A stretch of DNA of 64,000 nt from Paramarasmius palmivorus. Its lineage: Eukaryota; Basidiomycota; Agaricomycetes; Agaricales; Marasmiaceae. Shown here one piece after another: positions 10,670 through 22,429 of the stretch. How positions within the stretch are numbered: position 1 is the stretch's first letter; each line of letters begins with the position of its first letter. The notes beneath the pieces are model-generated. The model had not been told where the DNA came from. It worked only from the letters and a program-made list of their open reading frames with translations, and made no database searches. The position numbers were made by a program, and so were the translations under genes. The stretch spans positions 115,325-179,324 of the forward strand of contig JAYKXP010000098.1 of assembly GCA_037176845.1 (NCBI GenBank). The letters run 5' to 3'.

Positions 10670-13376
10670 ATGGCTTCAAGTTCCACAATATTCTCCCCCA
10701 CCTCCAGCAGCTTCAAGCGAAACCCCCAGCCATCGAGCAAACAATTCAACGTGCGTGCATGTCAATTCCCTCTCTTTTTGAAGCTTCGGGAATTCATTTT
10801 CTTCGCAGCTTACAGTCGAATCCGTTGTCACAAAGCTGCTGGTTTCTGTAAAGCAACTTCTGGAGGCATTGACAGATTGGAGTAATCTTAAGGTGCGTTT
10901 TGGTCTTTGACATCCCTCGGATAGCTTATCGACCACATTCTATGGTTTTGGCACACAGGTAGACGAGAACTATGTCAGCGATGTCTATGTACGGCTAGGG
11001 AGCAACCTCAATGCTGCAGTGGTTGCGTTTGGGGCGTTTGATATCGATATTAGGTACATTTGTCCCATCTTTTTATTAGTCTTTCTTGACACCTCAATCT
11101 CAATTCTATTCCATCTTGCAGTGAACTCTTATCAGTTCCAGATGACTTGCGGAACGTTCTCGAACAATGCTTATCCCAAGACGCCAACGCAGAAAACCTC
11201 GAACTATACCTACCTGCCATTCGTGGAATCATCACCAACCTTTTACAAGACCTTCGTAGACAGCAGGCTATCTATCGGCGGATTGCGTCCGACCACCGAT
11301 ACCGTTCATCAGGCCAAGCTACGCAACAGATAATGGAAAGCAGGGAAGATTCGCCCAGCTCACGTCGAAGGGATGGAGCATCGGTTGGCGATGCAGAGGA
11401 AACCTTGGTTAGCTTCAAGGAGACGGATTGGCGGATGAAAACTGGCAGCGGGAACAATCCTCGGATCGAATACGAAAATCGGCAGGTGGAAGATGTCGAT
11501 GCTAAACAGGACATGGTAGACATCGCGAAGGAAATACTCGCCTCTCTCAGGCAAATCTCTTGCGATACCCAGCAGCCATCCCCGCAGGATGATCTCCGAG
11601 CCACAGAGACTACCACAACGTCCATACCCCTTGGTTATCCATACAACTTACCTCCGGTTCCGCCTCCTTCATCACCTAGGACAACGAGACGGTTGATACT
11701 GAGGAAAGAGTTACCGGAGAGTCTAAGAAGCAATCTGTTATGGTCACGCCAGCTCAGTCAAGCAGAGATGAAGAGTCACCAACGGCGATCCCTCGAAAAA
11801 GAGGGGATATATCTACACCCACTAGAACCCAGCACGCATGTGGTAGCGCTTGCCAGTGTCCGTCATTTACCGGACGTGGTACAGCTGAACGCGAAGAAGC
11901 AAAGTCATGACGGTGTAGCTGGCATTGCGGCTGCTCCTGCATACTGCGATGCATGTTCTCCGGTTCTTGTAGACAAAGGTCTACCTGGAGAACACACTCG
12001 CCGGTCATCTTCCACTGAGTTTGGAGATGCTCATCTGCACGACATTGGTGGTACCTTAGGAGACATGTACGACTTTTGTCTCAACTGTAGCCGCGATCTG
12101 CGATCAGTCTCGACCAAATCTCTACACTCGACCAATTCAGGTGACACGTCCGGTATTCTTCTAACACTATCAAGACTAAACACATTCACAGGTAGCGATA
12201 CCGCGAGGGGCAGCATTAATGCCGAGGTCAGTCTTGCCGAAGACGCTTGGAACAAGAGCCTCCCCAAAGCTCATCATCACGAGCACAAACCAACCTGCAT
12301 GGGAGATGAAGACACGGGGACACTATATGGCCTTTCTTCCAAACACCACAATCATAGGACAGCATGCCATGGCCTCGGTAATTTGAACATTCATGATACT
12401 TCATCTGGCGTTAGGGTAGAGCAGGAATATAAACAGAAAGCCCCAGCGGATTATGTCCTCCCACAATACTTGTCGCCTAATCACCGATTCCTGCGCCATG
12501 AACGCCGTCCCGCTGGCTCATATTTCTGCGGCACTGTGACTTCAACGGCACGTCTTCGCAAAGAGAATCATACTTCGACCTGCTTCGCTGGAGTTGGTCG
12601 CATGGAAGAAGACCCACATATACGATATCCTTCACTCATTCATGAGGTAGCGCACCCACAATACAATCGCAGGTCGTCTGCAAGTTCTGACCGCTTCGGG
12701 GACCCACGCTTCCAGGAAGCCAGCTGTCGTCCGTTTAACTTCAGCGCACGGGTCTATATTGAATGGCAAAGAGATCCCATTGACCCTAGGGCCGGTATCC
12801 AGTGTGCGTGGCTCCAGTTCATCGTCAATCTTAGCTGGATTCGTGGCGGAAACGGCACCATTTACACCACTTCCAACGGCGGAAACAATCCTCAGACTAA
12901 CAATGGGTCCATTATCCATGGTACGTGTGGATTGAGATCGATTCGCTCAAACTGGGTTAACGCATGTCATCCCCTCAGATAATAGTGGTATCCCTGCAGG
13001 AAATGATCTTGTCATCCAGCAACAGGAACATTATACCTCGGAGTCTTCAGAACAGGTGCCCTCTACTTCAAGACCTGCAGCGCAAATCTATTCGGTACAT
13101 TATGGTGCAGATTCGGCGGTACCTCCTGAAACCGCCAAGGGCCAATCGCCGCCTCCAGAACCACCTCCAGAATCGATGACCGCATCTCAGGTGCCTTTCG
13201 CAACAACCAACTCAGCAAAGTTGTTGGCTCACTCAACAACTGCCTCTCACGAACGGGTATCTCACCATTGGTCGGCGTCCTGGAAAGACTGTCTTATTCT
13301 TGTGCTTCTCGTCGTTATAGTGTTTCAAGCAAGTTTATCTCGCAGCTCATACGAAGTCACATGTAGCTGTAACTAG
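10670..13376 (+). CDS. Gene B: Bud6/Aip3 N-terminus fused to the gene A C-terminus
   Basis: Exons 10670-10750, 10809-10892, 10959-11053, 11122-12920 and from 12979 (or 13000) to 13376 keep frame, giving about 815 residues. Residues about 28-135 (VTKLLVSVKQLLEAL, YVSDVYVRLGSNLNAAV, VPDDLRNVLEQCL) match the N-terminal region of fungal Bud6/Aip3, an actin- and formin-associated polarity protein. The actin-nucleating C-terminal core of Bud6 is absent. From about 11625 the protein follows gene A: PPSSPRTTRRL, SNLLWSRQL, VVQLNAKKQ, two CxxC pairs (YCDAC, FCLNC), then the cassette with TIYTTSNGG, the linker and helix CLILVLLVVIVFQA. It stops early at 13374 in the Cys tail (CSCN then TAG), where a foreign block interrupts the homology. 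Without Bud6 function it might compete with native Bud6 or tether it to membranes; that is inference. Confidence 0.8.
12605..13376 (+). repeat. C-terminal cassette, copy in gene B (3' end lost)
   Basis: Matches the other copies up to CSCN, then diverges at 13374. The missing end, encoding CHCPSAS, is found 4.5 kb away at about 17917. Confidence 0.85.
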
Positions 13377-13386
13377 CTTGGTGTGG

Positions 13387-13405
13387 GTCGGCGTAAGCCG
13401 CCGAC
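13387..13405. repeat. Perfect hairpin near the left junction of the inserted block
   Basis: The arms gtcggcg and cgccgac form a 7-bp stem around a 5-nt loop (taagc). It lies 13 bp inside the left junction. Its role is unknown. Confidence 0.6.
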
Positions 13406-13784
13406 ATGTTCGAGTTCGAATCAACAGGATAGTATGCAGAGCTGATAAGAACAAAGAAATCACTCTGCAGATGAAGTATATGAAAGAGGACAATCGTTGG
13501 AACCTTGAACTCAGCGGTCGGGCACGTTAGACATGCTTCGAACTGACACTGAAAATGTATCGGTGCTAGCTGAATTAAAGTCTTCAGTCAGTGGCAATGA
13601 AAAAGGTGGTTGACAAGTTCACGAACCATCAGAAGGTGGACTGAGCTTGCTGTAAGGCGATACCATTGCGTATGGTGACAGTGGGCTGGGATGTGTCAAA
13701 TATACTTAATCCTTTAATGGCGGTGACGGTGACATGCTTAAACAGAGAGCAGATATTTTGGTAGATTGAACAGAAATTGTAGCT

Positions 13785-14078
13785 TCATGTGATTTTCAGG
13801 CTAGCAAGCTGCCGGTGTAGGTGACTGTTAAATGTTGCAGATCGGACAGGCGTCGTACTATTCGGCTCGACTTTGGGATGGCAGTAGAAGTCTAGATAGA
13901 CGTGAGTTCTATCCAAATTACGACGACCGACCATGAACGTACCAGTAACCTGATGCAAACGCGTCTTCGAGGCAGCCAACGCGAGCCGGTACCAGTGTGA
14001 TGATGGTGGTCGTGGTGAAAAGAGTTGCGACTTTGGTTGACCCACAACTGCCATTAAGACCTCTTCCCAAAATACCAA
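13785..14078 (-). pseudogene. Relic related to the gene start at 17247-17531
   Basis: On the minus strand the reading VFWEEV... through NLDRTH resembles VFWKEAV... through DLDRTH at 17531-17247. The similarity is also visible in the DNA, including the stretch covering the donor site. It looks like a second, decayed copy of the first exon of that gene. Function not recognised. Confidence 0.5.
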
Positions 14079-14182
14079 TACCTCGATATCAACTATCTCG
14101 CTATGCCTCTCAAGACAGCCAAAAAGCCTAGGCCCGCCCTCGACCTTCTATCCCTGCACTCGCATGAACCTCGAAGACCGCA

Positions 14183-14960
14183 ATGCTTTCGAGTCCATCA
14201 CTACCTTTCGAAATCCTCGAAAGGATCGACCAAAATGTTGCCTTGGAACCACATTCATATCGTCAAGGGACAATCAACCCTTGCACACTTGTATCGCGCT
14301 CCTGGCTTCCCGCTGCAAGAAATGATCTTTTTCTTCTTTCTCATTCACCTTCGTCATTCCCTCGACAGAATGGCGCTTCAATGACCTCAAAACGCCATGT
14401 CTTTCTCTTCAAAGTACAATCCATATGGCCAGGATAGATTCATGGGTCACAGAATCTACCAACGTCCTCATCGGGCCTTTCTTGGAGTGGTTCAAATCCA
14501 CACTCGCTTCCGACAGAATCACATCTATCGCTTTCAAACCGCTAAATCTCCTGTTCGTCCCACCAGACCTCGAGAAGACGCTTTATCAGCCCTTCAGACC
14601 TATACGTTCATCATAACTCTATCCCTTTCCTATCTCTAGTCTCTTTCCCCAGCTAGATTACCGACATACTCCCTTGCTTGCCTAGACTCGAGTTTTCGAC
14701 GGGCAGGAAGGTTTCCGTGCGTAAAAATCACTCAAAGTTCGAGTCCGTTTCATGCCGTGGATTTGGAGATACTCGACACGGATTACGAGTTCTCTACGTT
14801 ACATCCCCACATCACCTTTCCCAATCTACGCAAGCTGGACTACATCGACATGGGGTCGTATTGCACTAGCGCGAGCGACAAGCTAGATCAATTGACAAAT
14901 ATCGGACGGGACTGGATAACAGCTGGAGATTTTAGAGTTAGATTGTCGTGGAAGGAATAA
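14183..14960 (+). pseudogene. F-box protein remnant
   Basis: The reading around 14190-14320 (LPFEILERIDQNV, INPCTLVSRSWLPAARNDLF) fits an agaricomycete F-box, the Skp1-binding motif of SCF ubiquitin ligases. Later pieces in other frames (14425-14616, then 14757-14960 with ITFPNLRKLDYIDM) fit the leucine-rich part. At least two frame changes are needed, so it is probably broken. Confidence 0.55.
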
Positions 14961-15506
14961 GAGGTAGAACGAAGCAGTGAGTCGTCTAGCTATCTGACAT
15001 CCTTTTTCTTTCGTCTAATACGGATGCCAGCATCCACAATCTCCGCAACATTCGACCTCTCAACCAAAACCCCGAGCCTCAAAGCCCTCGTCCTATCAAC
15101 GCAAATCCAACTCTACCTCCCAGCTCTCAACTTCGAGATCCGGCACTCGTCACTCTGCACACGCAGAACGATGTCTTCGATTCGGTTGAAACTAATAGGC
15201 TACTCCGTCGTGGAAGAGGTTAATGTTCCCACTGGGAGTTCCTATGAATCTCGAGATGTTGGGAGACAGCCAGAGATCTAGGTATCTTCGACCGGAGCGT
15301 CAGGAGGAAGAGTTAGAGACGGTGCAGGTGGAGATGTGTTGGTGTGCGGAGGTAGGCTGTTTGAGGCCATACTTTTGCTATGTATCGTAGCTGGCGACAC
15401 TTTGAAGAATACACTCGACTGTAAACGTCATATGAAAGAGCTCATCGATCTATTCTTCGTATCTTGAAATACATGAGGTACATCTCAACCATCACTCGAG
15501 CTAGCG

Positions 15507-17531
15507 TTAATGGGTATCAATCTCCCATATCCATACCAACCCTTGTCCGCCTGGTGCCGACATAGAACCAGGTTGATGGCTTCGACTGCCTTTTGAAGGA
15601 TTTGAGGAATAGCGAGAGGTAGGCATATCCCTGGAGGCGAGCATGGTAGAAACCGAGAAAATGACGATCCACAGTACTTGACGGTACAACTAGAGATAGC
15701 CGTCAGTCAGAGCAACAATGAATGAACCGGGAGACACATACCCTGCAGATGCCCAGCAGGATGAGATTCGGTTTGGTTGTCTCCTTTGAGGTCTACTGAC
15801 ACTTCGGCTGCCGTGGAGGTTTTGGGTCAGAAGACCAAGAGTAATGGTGATGCTTATACTGACCTTTGGTGAACCAACGACCCCAAAGATTCAGTGGTTT
15901 GAGATAGTCGAGTAATGAAACAAAGCCCAGCGAGGCCAAAGTGAACGGTGACAGTCATGATTCCGTTAGCGAGTGCCATCCATCTGCGAGAACGTGAGCG
16001 AAAGATTCAGAGCTATAGGATGGGCGTTACGAACCGCCAGCTTTCAATCCCAGCCATCGCAGTCTGCAGCGCGTTCGTTATCATACACCTGATAGCCTAG
16101 CAAGGCTGATTGTGCGCTTGGCTAGTAATAGTACTGTTGGCAGTGACCTGCGCATAAGCAGTGTCTAGAGGTCATGCACGTCAGATGAAGGGAATAGGAT
16201 AACGAAAAGGACACGTACCATCGTCCCTGGCCAAGCATTACTCTCAAATGAATTGGTGGATATGAGGAAGCGTGGATTTGGGAATCCTTGATGAACAAAG
16301 CTGAGGCCGGTTATGTACCGGGAAGTCACCAGGAGTGGTTTGTAATTTGGGATGGGCATGATGGATACTGTGTAGAGCAAAGTCTTCATGTTTTGGAATC
16401 GGCCAGAGTACGGAGTCTCTAGATGTACGACATGCGTAGCTTCATCTCGAGATATACTAGGCGTTTGCTGAAGCTTTCATGAGAACAGGAGAGGCTCAAT
16501 GGCATGAAGAGACGCACCTGGTCGAGGTTGATGATCAGTGAGATACACCAAAGAGTCCGGCACGGTTCAACCGATACAATATTACAAACTCGTAGATTGG
16601 ATTTGGTGTGAGATCCAGCGAACACACGATGTGTACAAAGTCCGAAAACTTGGAGTGCAAACCTTGAGGTAGTGGTCGAAGGAAAAGGCCTGTCGATACC
16701 CCATGAACAACTCGTAACTGGGTCGAAGGTGCAGATACATCGATCAGGCACACTGCAGAGTTTCTTGATGCCTTTTCAAACATAACATCCTCAATCAGCA
16801 TGGGAAGATTACCGAGCGCAAGACCACACGCACCTTGTTGTTGAACCTGAGCCACGGAAACCGTTCGCTCGTTCATGATGCCCAACGACAAAGACTCATG
16901 GCGACGAGAGACCGAAGGAAATAAGAGGACAGCGCGATGATTCCGCGTTCGATGATCTACTGGCGTCCAGGAAGCGATGGGTGCTCTAGACTCGATGGTT
17001 AGACTATGTCTGAGTGGAAGACTGGAAGGGCCTACGGAGGCGATGGAATGGCTAGGATGTTTGGGGCATCCTGCTCGAATTTAGCAGGCTTTGGGTGTTG
17101 GAAGTAATAGCGGTGAACCATGAACATAATTCCGATGGTGGTCCAAGAGTAAGAGCCTAGCAAGCCATTCTAGTTAGAGCGTGATAGGTGTTTCTTGATT
17201 CTTGTCTTTCCAGTTGGACTTGACCCGACTTTGGCAGGTAAAACTTTTATAGTTGAGCGTGAGTTCGATCCAAATCGCAACAACTAATCAAGAACACACC
17301 GATACCCAAGCCCAAATGAGTCCCGCGCTTTAAGGCTGCCATTCTGTTGAACGTCGTGGTAATGATGGTAGTGGTCAAAGAGAGGTCGCGACCGTTCAAC
17401 TCACGACTACCAAACTTCACGGCCTCTTTCCAGAACACCCGTCCCTCAGCCACTCTCGATACCCATAGTCTCACTCGGGACGCAAATACTGGATAGATAT
17501 CGATGTTGGAATAAACACCCGGATGCTCCAT
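15507..17531 (-). pseudogene. Unrecognised multi-exon gene or relics, minus strand
   Basis: A plausible first exon runs from 17531 down to about 17297 (MEHPGVYSNIDIYPV...), with a donor (gtgttc) and a second piece containing IGIMFMVHRYYF near 17130. Further open pieces lie at 16891-16535 and 16389-16165 (SRYITGLSFVHQGFP), and a Ser-rich tail at 15689-15507. Several pieces are hydrophobic, so a membrane protein is possible. I could not join them in one frame and do not assign a family. Confidence 0.3.
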
Positions 17532-17916
17532 CTCTTCGTACAGTAAAATGCGGCGCTCGATAGAGCTGCATAATGAGTGGCTCGGGCCTTCTGTCGCGCT
17601 CTCTCCCGCTAAGTATCAAAAATGGTGTTGGGCGTGGTAGGGCGTGGTCGGGGCGTGGTCAGGGCGTGGTATGAGAATGCAGCTTTGAATTCTCAGTGGT
17701 GTTTTCTGATAGCCTTGTTCTTCCTTGCGACCATCCAACTAACACGGTACCATTGCGTGGACGAAGATAAGGAGGAGCAGAGATTGGTGAATAGAAGTGA
17801 TGCCTAGGGCCGTGCGGGGAAGCGAAAGGGCTGTGCTTTTTTCGTGGGAATTTTTCCGCGATAGAAGGCTTCACTCGCGGCCGGGATAAAGAACGAGTCT
17901 CATTTCATTCGAACTC

Positions 17917-17960
17917 GTAATTGTCACTGTCCCTCCGCGTCTAAAGCTCTTGTATAATGT
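17917..17960 (+). repeat. Orphan 3' end of the cassette
   Basis: The stretch taattgtcactgtccctccg and following bases match the last codons, stop region and 3' flank of the cassette in genes C and D. It is the piece missing from gene B. Confidence 0.75.
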
Positions 17961-18265
17961 TTTGTTACTTCTTCAATCTTTGCAGTATCTCTAGCTCTTG
18001 TCATATAAAGTAGTCTCGTTACATTGAAAATCGCCTTTGTTTTTTTGTTTTTGCCTTTGATATTTGGTATTTGGGATTCTTCAAGTATCGAAGTTGCGAA
18101 GAGCAGAAACTGCGGCGTATTCCCGCCGTTGAGATAGTGACAAGTGGACATTCGCGAAGTTGAAAAAGTGATTCATTGATTCTCCATTCGGAAATTTCTC
18201 TTGACCACAACCATTGTTCTCCTCTTCTGTCCACACTCTGTTGCACGTTTCTGTGGCCTTTGGGG

Positions 18266-18273
18266 TATAAATA
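18266..18273 (+). promoter_or_regulatory. TATA box for the FunK1 gene
   Basis: TATAAATA lies about 62 bp upstream of the ATG at 18335. An ATGgtaagt follows at 18276 and may mark a 5'-UTR intron. Confidence 0.45.
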
Positions 18274-18334
18274 TAATGGTAAGTTCTTCACTAGAAACAA
18301 TCTATATCCCAAACTTTACAACCTTTAACGCGTC

Positions 18335-21141
18335 ATGTCTAGCTCAGAAGCACAAGGAGCTAAATATCAGGATCCTTCGACTCCACCTCCTCACCAGACG
18401 ACTCACAACACCGGACCACCCGAAGAAAGCCCTCGGGTGAACTCTTTGAGTCATCAAGGGTTCACCAACGCCACGAAGATGGATGTCGTTCGAGAGGAAG
18501 TCGTGTACGACCTTGGCCCCAGCATTCCAGAAATCCCATTCGAATGGTTCAAGGGCGCTCTATTGCATCGAGTCGAAGAGGATCTTGTCTCAGAAGTATG
18601 TCAGAAGCTGAAGGAAGAGAATCGTTTGTCGGACGAAGGATGGACGGCAATGCAGTTTGAGAAGCTGAACTTGAAGAAGGGGAAGACGAAGCTAGCCACG
18701 CAGGACGATGGCCAGGCAAATGAGCAGCAACACCAATCAGTTGAGACTACGACGACCTGACTCACGCCCAGCCGACGACACCGTAGCGACGGGTACACAA
18801 ACTGTGCAGCACCAGGATCGTCTGACGGCCAGCCGAAGGATACCACGGATTCAAACGCGAAGATCAACGAGATTACCCTTTTCAAACCCCTACCCGGCAT
18901 TCTCAACCGCGTCCTTGACATTCTCCACGAGAAAAAAGGCGGACACAAGCGAGTGAGGTTCTTCAGCGCTCCGAACCAAACGCTCAGGTCGGAAGGTAGT
19001 CATGGCCAGTATAAATCCGATATGGTAACGTTGGTTGAGGAGACCAGATCTGTTAGGACCCGCACTGACACGGAGAAGGAGGAGAAAAACAAGAACAAGA
19101 AGAAGGAGCAGGGAAAAGAGAAGGAGCATGAGTGCGATGTTGTGTTAGCCGCCGAATTCAAGACCAAGGTCGATGATGAACAAATCGACGACGTGAGTCT
19201 CTCTCCTTGCCTAATAGCGCTCTCGATACTGATACTTTTCTCCCAGAATGTCTCAAAGGTTCTTGGAAACATCAACCACATCATGGGTGCTGACCCAACT
19301 CGGAGATTCGTCTATGGCATGACTATAGAACACACGAATGTCCGCTTGTGGTTCTGCTCGCGCTCCCATATCTTTGTCACTCAAATATTGGATCTTCAAA
19401 AGGCGAGTAATTTTTCCTGGTATAGCCTTACTTGTGCTGATCCATCGCCACAGAACGCCAGGGACATTGTTTATATTTGCTAGCTCTTGGGACGGCGAAT
19501 AATGAAGCCCTTGGCTTTGATCCCACTGCCGAACGGGTCGTCAGCGCTATAACGGGCGATGTCGGATACCGTTTCGTTGTGGATGGCGAAGAGTATGAGG
19601 TTGTCGAGGTCATCAGCATTTACAAGGCCAAGTTCCTTCTTGGACGCGCCAACCGCATCTTCAGGGTCAAACGTGTGCTCCCGTCTGGTGAACTCGACAG
19701 CGAAGACCAAGGTCATGAAGATGTTTGGATTCCACAGGATGCGAAGACCGAGCTCGAGATGCGTGACCATATCAAGGCGAACATTAATAGGAACTCCGTC
19801 GTCGAAGGTCTCGACCCATCTGCATTCGACAAGCATTTCGTCGTCATCGAGAAGTGCGAATATGTGAAGGTGCCTTCGATGAAGGATCCGAGTACACTTG
19901 TCAACGACGATTCCGACAATTTCCTCCGGGGGCACGACATGCCTGAGCATTCGAGGTTCGTTCTCAAACGGACCACAAACGAGTACAAGAAACCGTTCAA
20001 TACGCCTGCCACAGGCACATTCATGAGTGCAACGGGGGGTACCCCAGGCTCGTCCTACGCACACCGCGCTGGTACGTTGGAGTTGAAAAAGATGGCCAGG
20101 GAGCATTACGGGAACAAGGTTCACTGTCGTATTGTGATGGAGGATGCTGGGAAGCCATTGTTGGCGGTTCGCAACTTGCGCACAGTCATTGTCTGCATCA
20201 TTCAAGTCATTACTGGTGAGTTCTTAGTCAAGTGTAATCGGAAGTTTGCTGAGCCTACGGCTTGCAGGTCTCATGTTCATGTACTCGGCCGGTGTTGTGC
20301 ATAGGGATATCAGCCCTGGCAATATCCTTGTCACTGAAAACGATGGGAAGATCACCGCCAAACTCAGTGATCTAGAATACGCAAAGGACTTGTCGGATCA
20401 TAGCTCAAGCCAACCTCGAGATATCAAGACGGTGAGTTTGATCATGAATTTGTAGACGCCTCGGGTACTTAAATGTCTTACAGGGCACGCCATTTTTCAT
20501 GGCGTTAGAAGTTGAGGCAGGCAAGCATATGTTCGGTCCTGAACGGAACATCAGCACCGCAAGTCGCCTTCGGATACAAAAAGCTAGAGGTGGCAAGATA
20601 GCTGGTCCATCCCTGTCGGTTAAATCCCCAGCCTTTCGCTACAAGTTTCTGTACGATCTCGGAATCCCTGTTCTGGATCCTTGTCTACTTCCACTTCGCC
20701 ATGCATCCCGTGGAGGACGAGCTCAACGATGAAATTTCCGACACACGTCTCCGCAAGTTCAATACCCTATTTCCCTATCCCGGTATCCCAGCCGACCGCG
20801 ACCCACGAATCGCCTTCTTCAAAGGAATTGATCCAACTCTAGAGGAGTTCATTGCCTCCGTTCCTGCACGACTCAGCACGTCATTGGAGCACATCGTTGG
20901 CATCGCAGGAGATCTTAAGCATGAATATCGGAGAATACAGGAAAACCTGAATCGACACGCTGTCGAACAACCGGTCGACCTGTACCTCGGTGCGAAGGCA
21001 TGTTTGGAAGATCTGCTCGACGAAGATTGGGGTGTGTGGCTCGGTGAGCTTGTTAGCCTTTTTGATAAGGCGTCCACTGGTCAGAAACGAAAGGGTGGTA
21101 CTATTACTGGCGGTGCCTCTGCAAAGAAGGTCAGACGCTGA
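18335..21141 (+). pseudogene. FunK1 fungal-type protein kinase (one frameshift)
   Basis: FunK1 kinases are expanded in mushroom-forming fungi; their substrates are not established. Motifs in order are ITLFKPLPGILNRVLDIL, AAEFKTK, SKVLGNINHIMGADPTRRFVYGMT-type text, VRLWFCSRS, LALGTANNEALGFDPT, HRDISPGNIL (catalytic loop), SDLEYAK (DFG equivalent) and GTPFFMALEV. Proposed exons are 18335-18739, 18833-19192, 19247-19402 (GC donor), 19462-20215, 20268-20431 and 20484-21141. The first intron is a guess to remove an in-frame TGA at 18758; its donor (gttgag) is weak. One extra G at about 20661 shifts frame inside the conserved YDLESLFW motif, after which the reading continues at 20701 to a basic C-terminus. 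Either a sequence error or a recent inactivating change would explain this. Confidence 0.8.
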
Positions 21142-22342
21142 GGTCTGCTGGAGGTGTAAGGAACGGTTTTCGGATGGATTCCTCTTTAAAATTGACGCCT
21201 TACTTAGGTGTACTTTGAAGTCGAATGTAATATAGCCTACATCGATGTATATACTGTATCACAACTTATTGTTATGGCCCTGGGCCTGTTGGTCCAACTC
21301 ACGGTGGAATTGGCAACTCGGAGTGGGATGCGAACCGCATCTTTCCTTAGACTATGGCCCAAAATGTCTAGGATTCTGGAAGACCTCATCAAATAGTCGA
21401 AAAAACGTCCTGTTGAGTATATTAACTGATAAGCGGCGGCACTCACATTTAAGGAAATTTAAGGATGACGGTAAATTTTCCTGAATATCGTAACATATGC
21501 GCGTAATCGTTAACGGCACTTTTCTGAAACCACTTTCTTCCACTTTCCACTCAACACTTTACCCACACCCAGCTTTTCATCTCTGCCGTTGGTCGACTAG
21601 GGAGCCTCAAAAATCGCACTCGTCTCATTTTTAGCGACCTTTCAGGCTTATGATGGTTCTGGCTGCTGGCAGCTAATTACACCGTTTCTTGGAGTTGGAA
21701 GGTATAGGGAGGTGAGTTATATATAAGTACGTTTATCGGTTCCTTTTCGCACCCCATAGACTGACTCAGAAATCTGTCGCCTCCTCTTGCGATTCTCGTT
21801 TCCTTCCAGCTACTTCCGGAATCGCGCCAATAAATTGGCAGTCTAGGATCTGCGAACAATGACTGGAATACGCTCCGACATTCATTCCAAATTCAGAAAG
21901 CGTGCGACCTGCGGACTAAGACGTCCAGGATTATACAGATTCCCGGCGGAACATTCATTCAATGTCCAGGATTACAATCCAATGTTAGGAAGGACCAACG
22001 TTGAGATTTCGATGGCTTTGCAGCTGAGACGGTGAAAGAGATTAGGTGTTATGGAGACAAGCTGCACTAGGTTACCCGGTAAGTAGCAGTGGTCATCCCT
22101 GTCAAGCTGTCCTGATCACTCACACCAGGTAGTCTATCGGTCTATGCAGCTGATTGGATAGCACTCTTCTTTTTGGCATCTACCGCTCTTGAAATTCCGA
22201 CATCCCAAATACACCACGACTATTCTCACATGGGAGACGCTCCTCGGTCCATTACACTCAGATTCACTCAACTGATTGTTGCTGACAAGGAAGCATGGCG
22301 AATTGCCGACGAACTGCTGTGTCTGAACCGCGATGAGCGCGT

Positions 22343-22371
22343 GTCAGACGTAACTCGACGTTACGTGTGAC
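22343..22371. promoter_or_regulatory. 29-bp imperfect palindrome upstream of D
   Basis: The arms GTCAGACGTAAC and GTTACGTGTGAC (11 of 12 paired) flank a 5-nt spacer. It ends 59 bp before the ATG at 22430 and is kept in unit 2. It looks like a binding site for a dimeric factor, or an RNA hairpin if transcribed. Confidence 0.5.
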
Positions 22372-22429
22372 ACTGAAGGGTTAACCAAAACCAAGTACTG
22401 CGAGCAACAAAAGGAAGGAACAGAGGGGC

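Larger units (their letters stand above)
13374..17917. other. Block of about 4.5 kb inserted in the 3' end of gene B
   Basis: The left junction reads ctgtaa then ctagcttgg, and the right junction reads gaactcgtaattgtcactg. Removing the block and one copy of GTAA restores the cassette end seen in genes A, C and D. GTAA at both junctions may be a short target duplication. The ends show no obvious long inverted repeats. The block contains broken F-box and membrane-type gene pieces and no recognisable transposase or reverse transcriptase. Confidence 0.6.

Noticed and set aside
13374..13440. Possible tRNA gene
   Set aside because: The A- and B-box-like words are present, but no cloverleaf forms: the anticodon stem-loop has the wrong loop size and the T-arm does not pair.
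15507..17531. Assignment to a named mushroom membrane-protein family
   Set aside because: Some pieces are hydrophobic, but they cannot be joined in frame and no diagnostic motif is visible.
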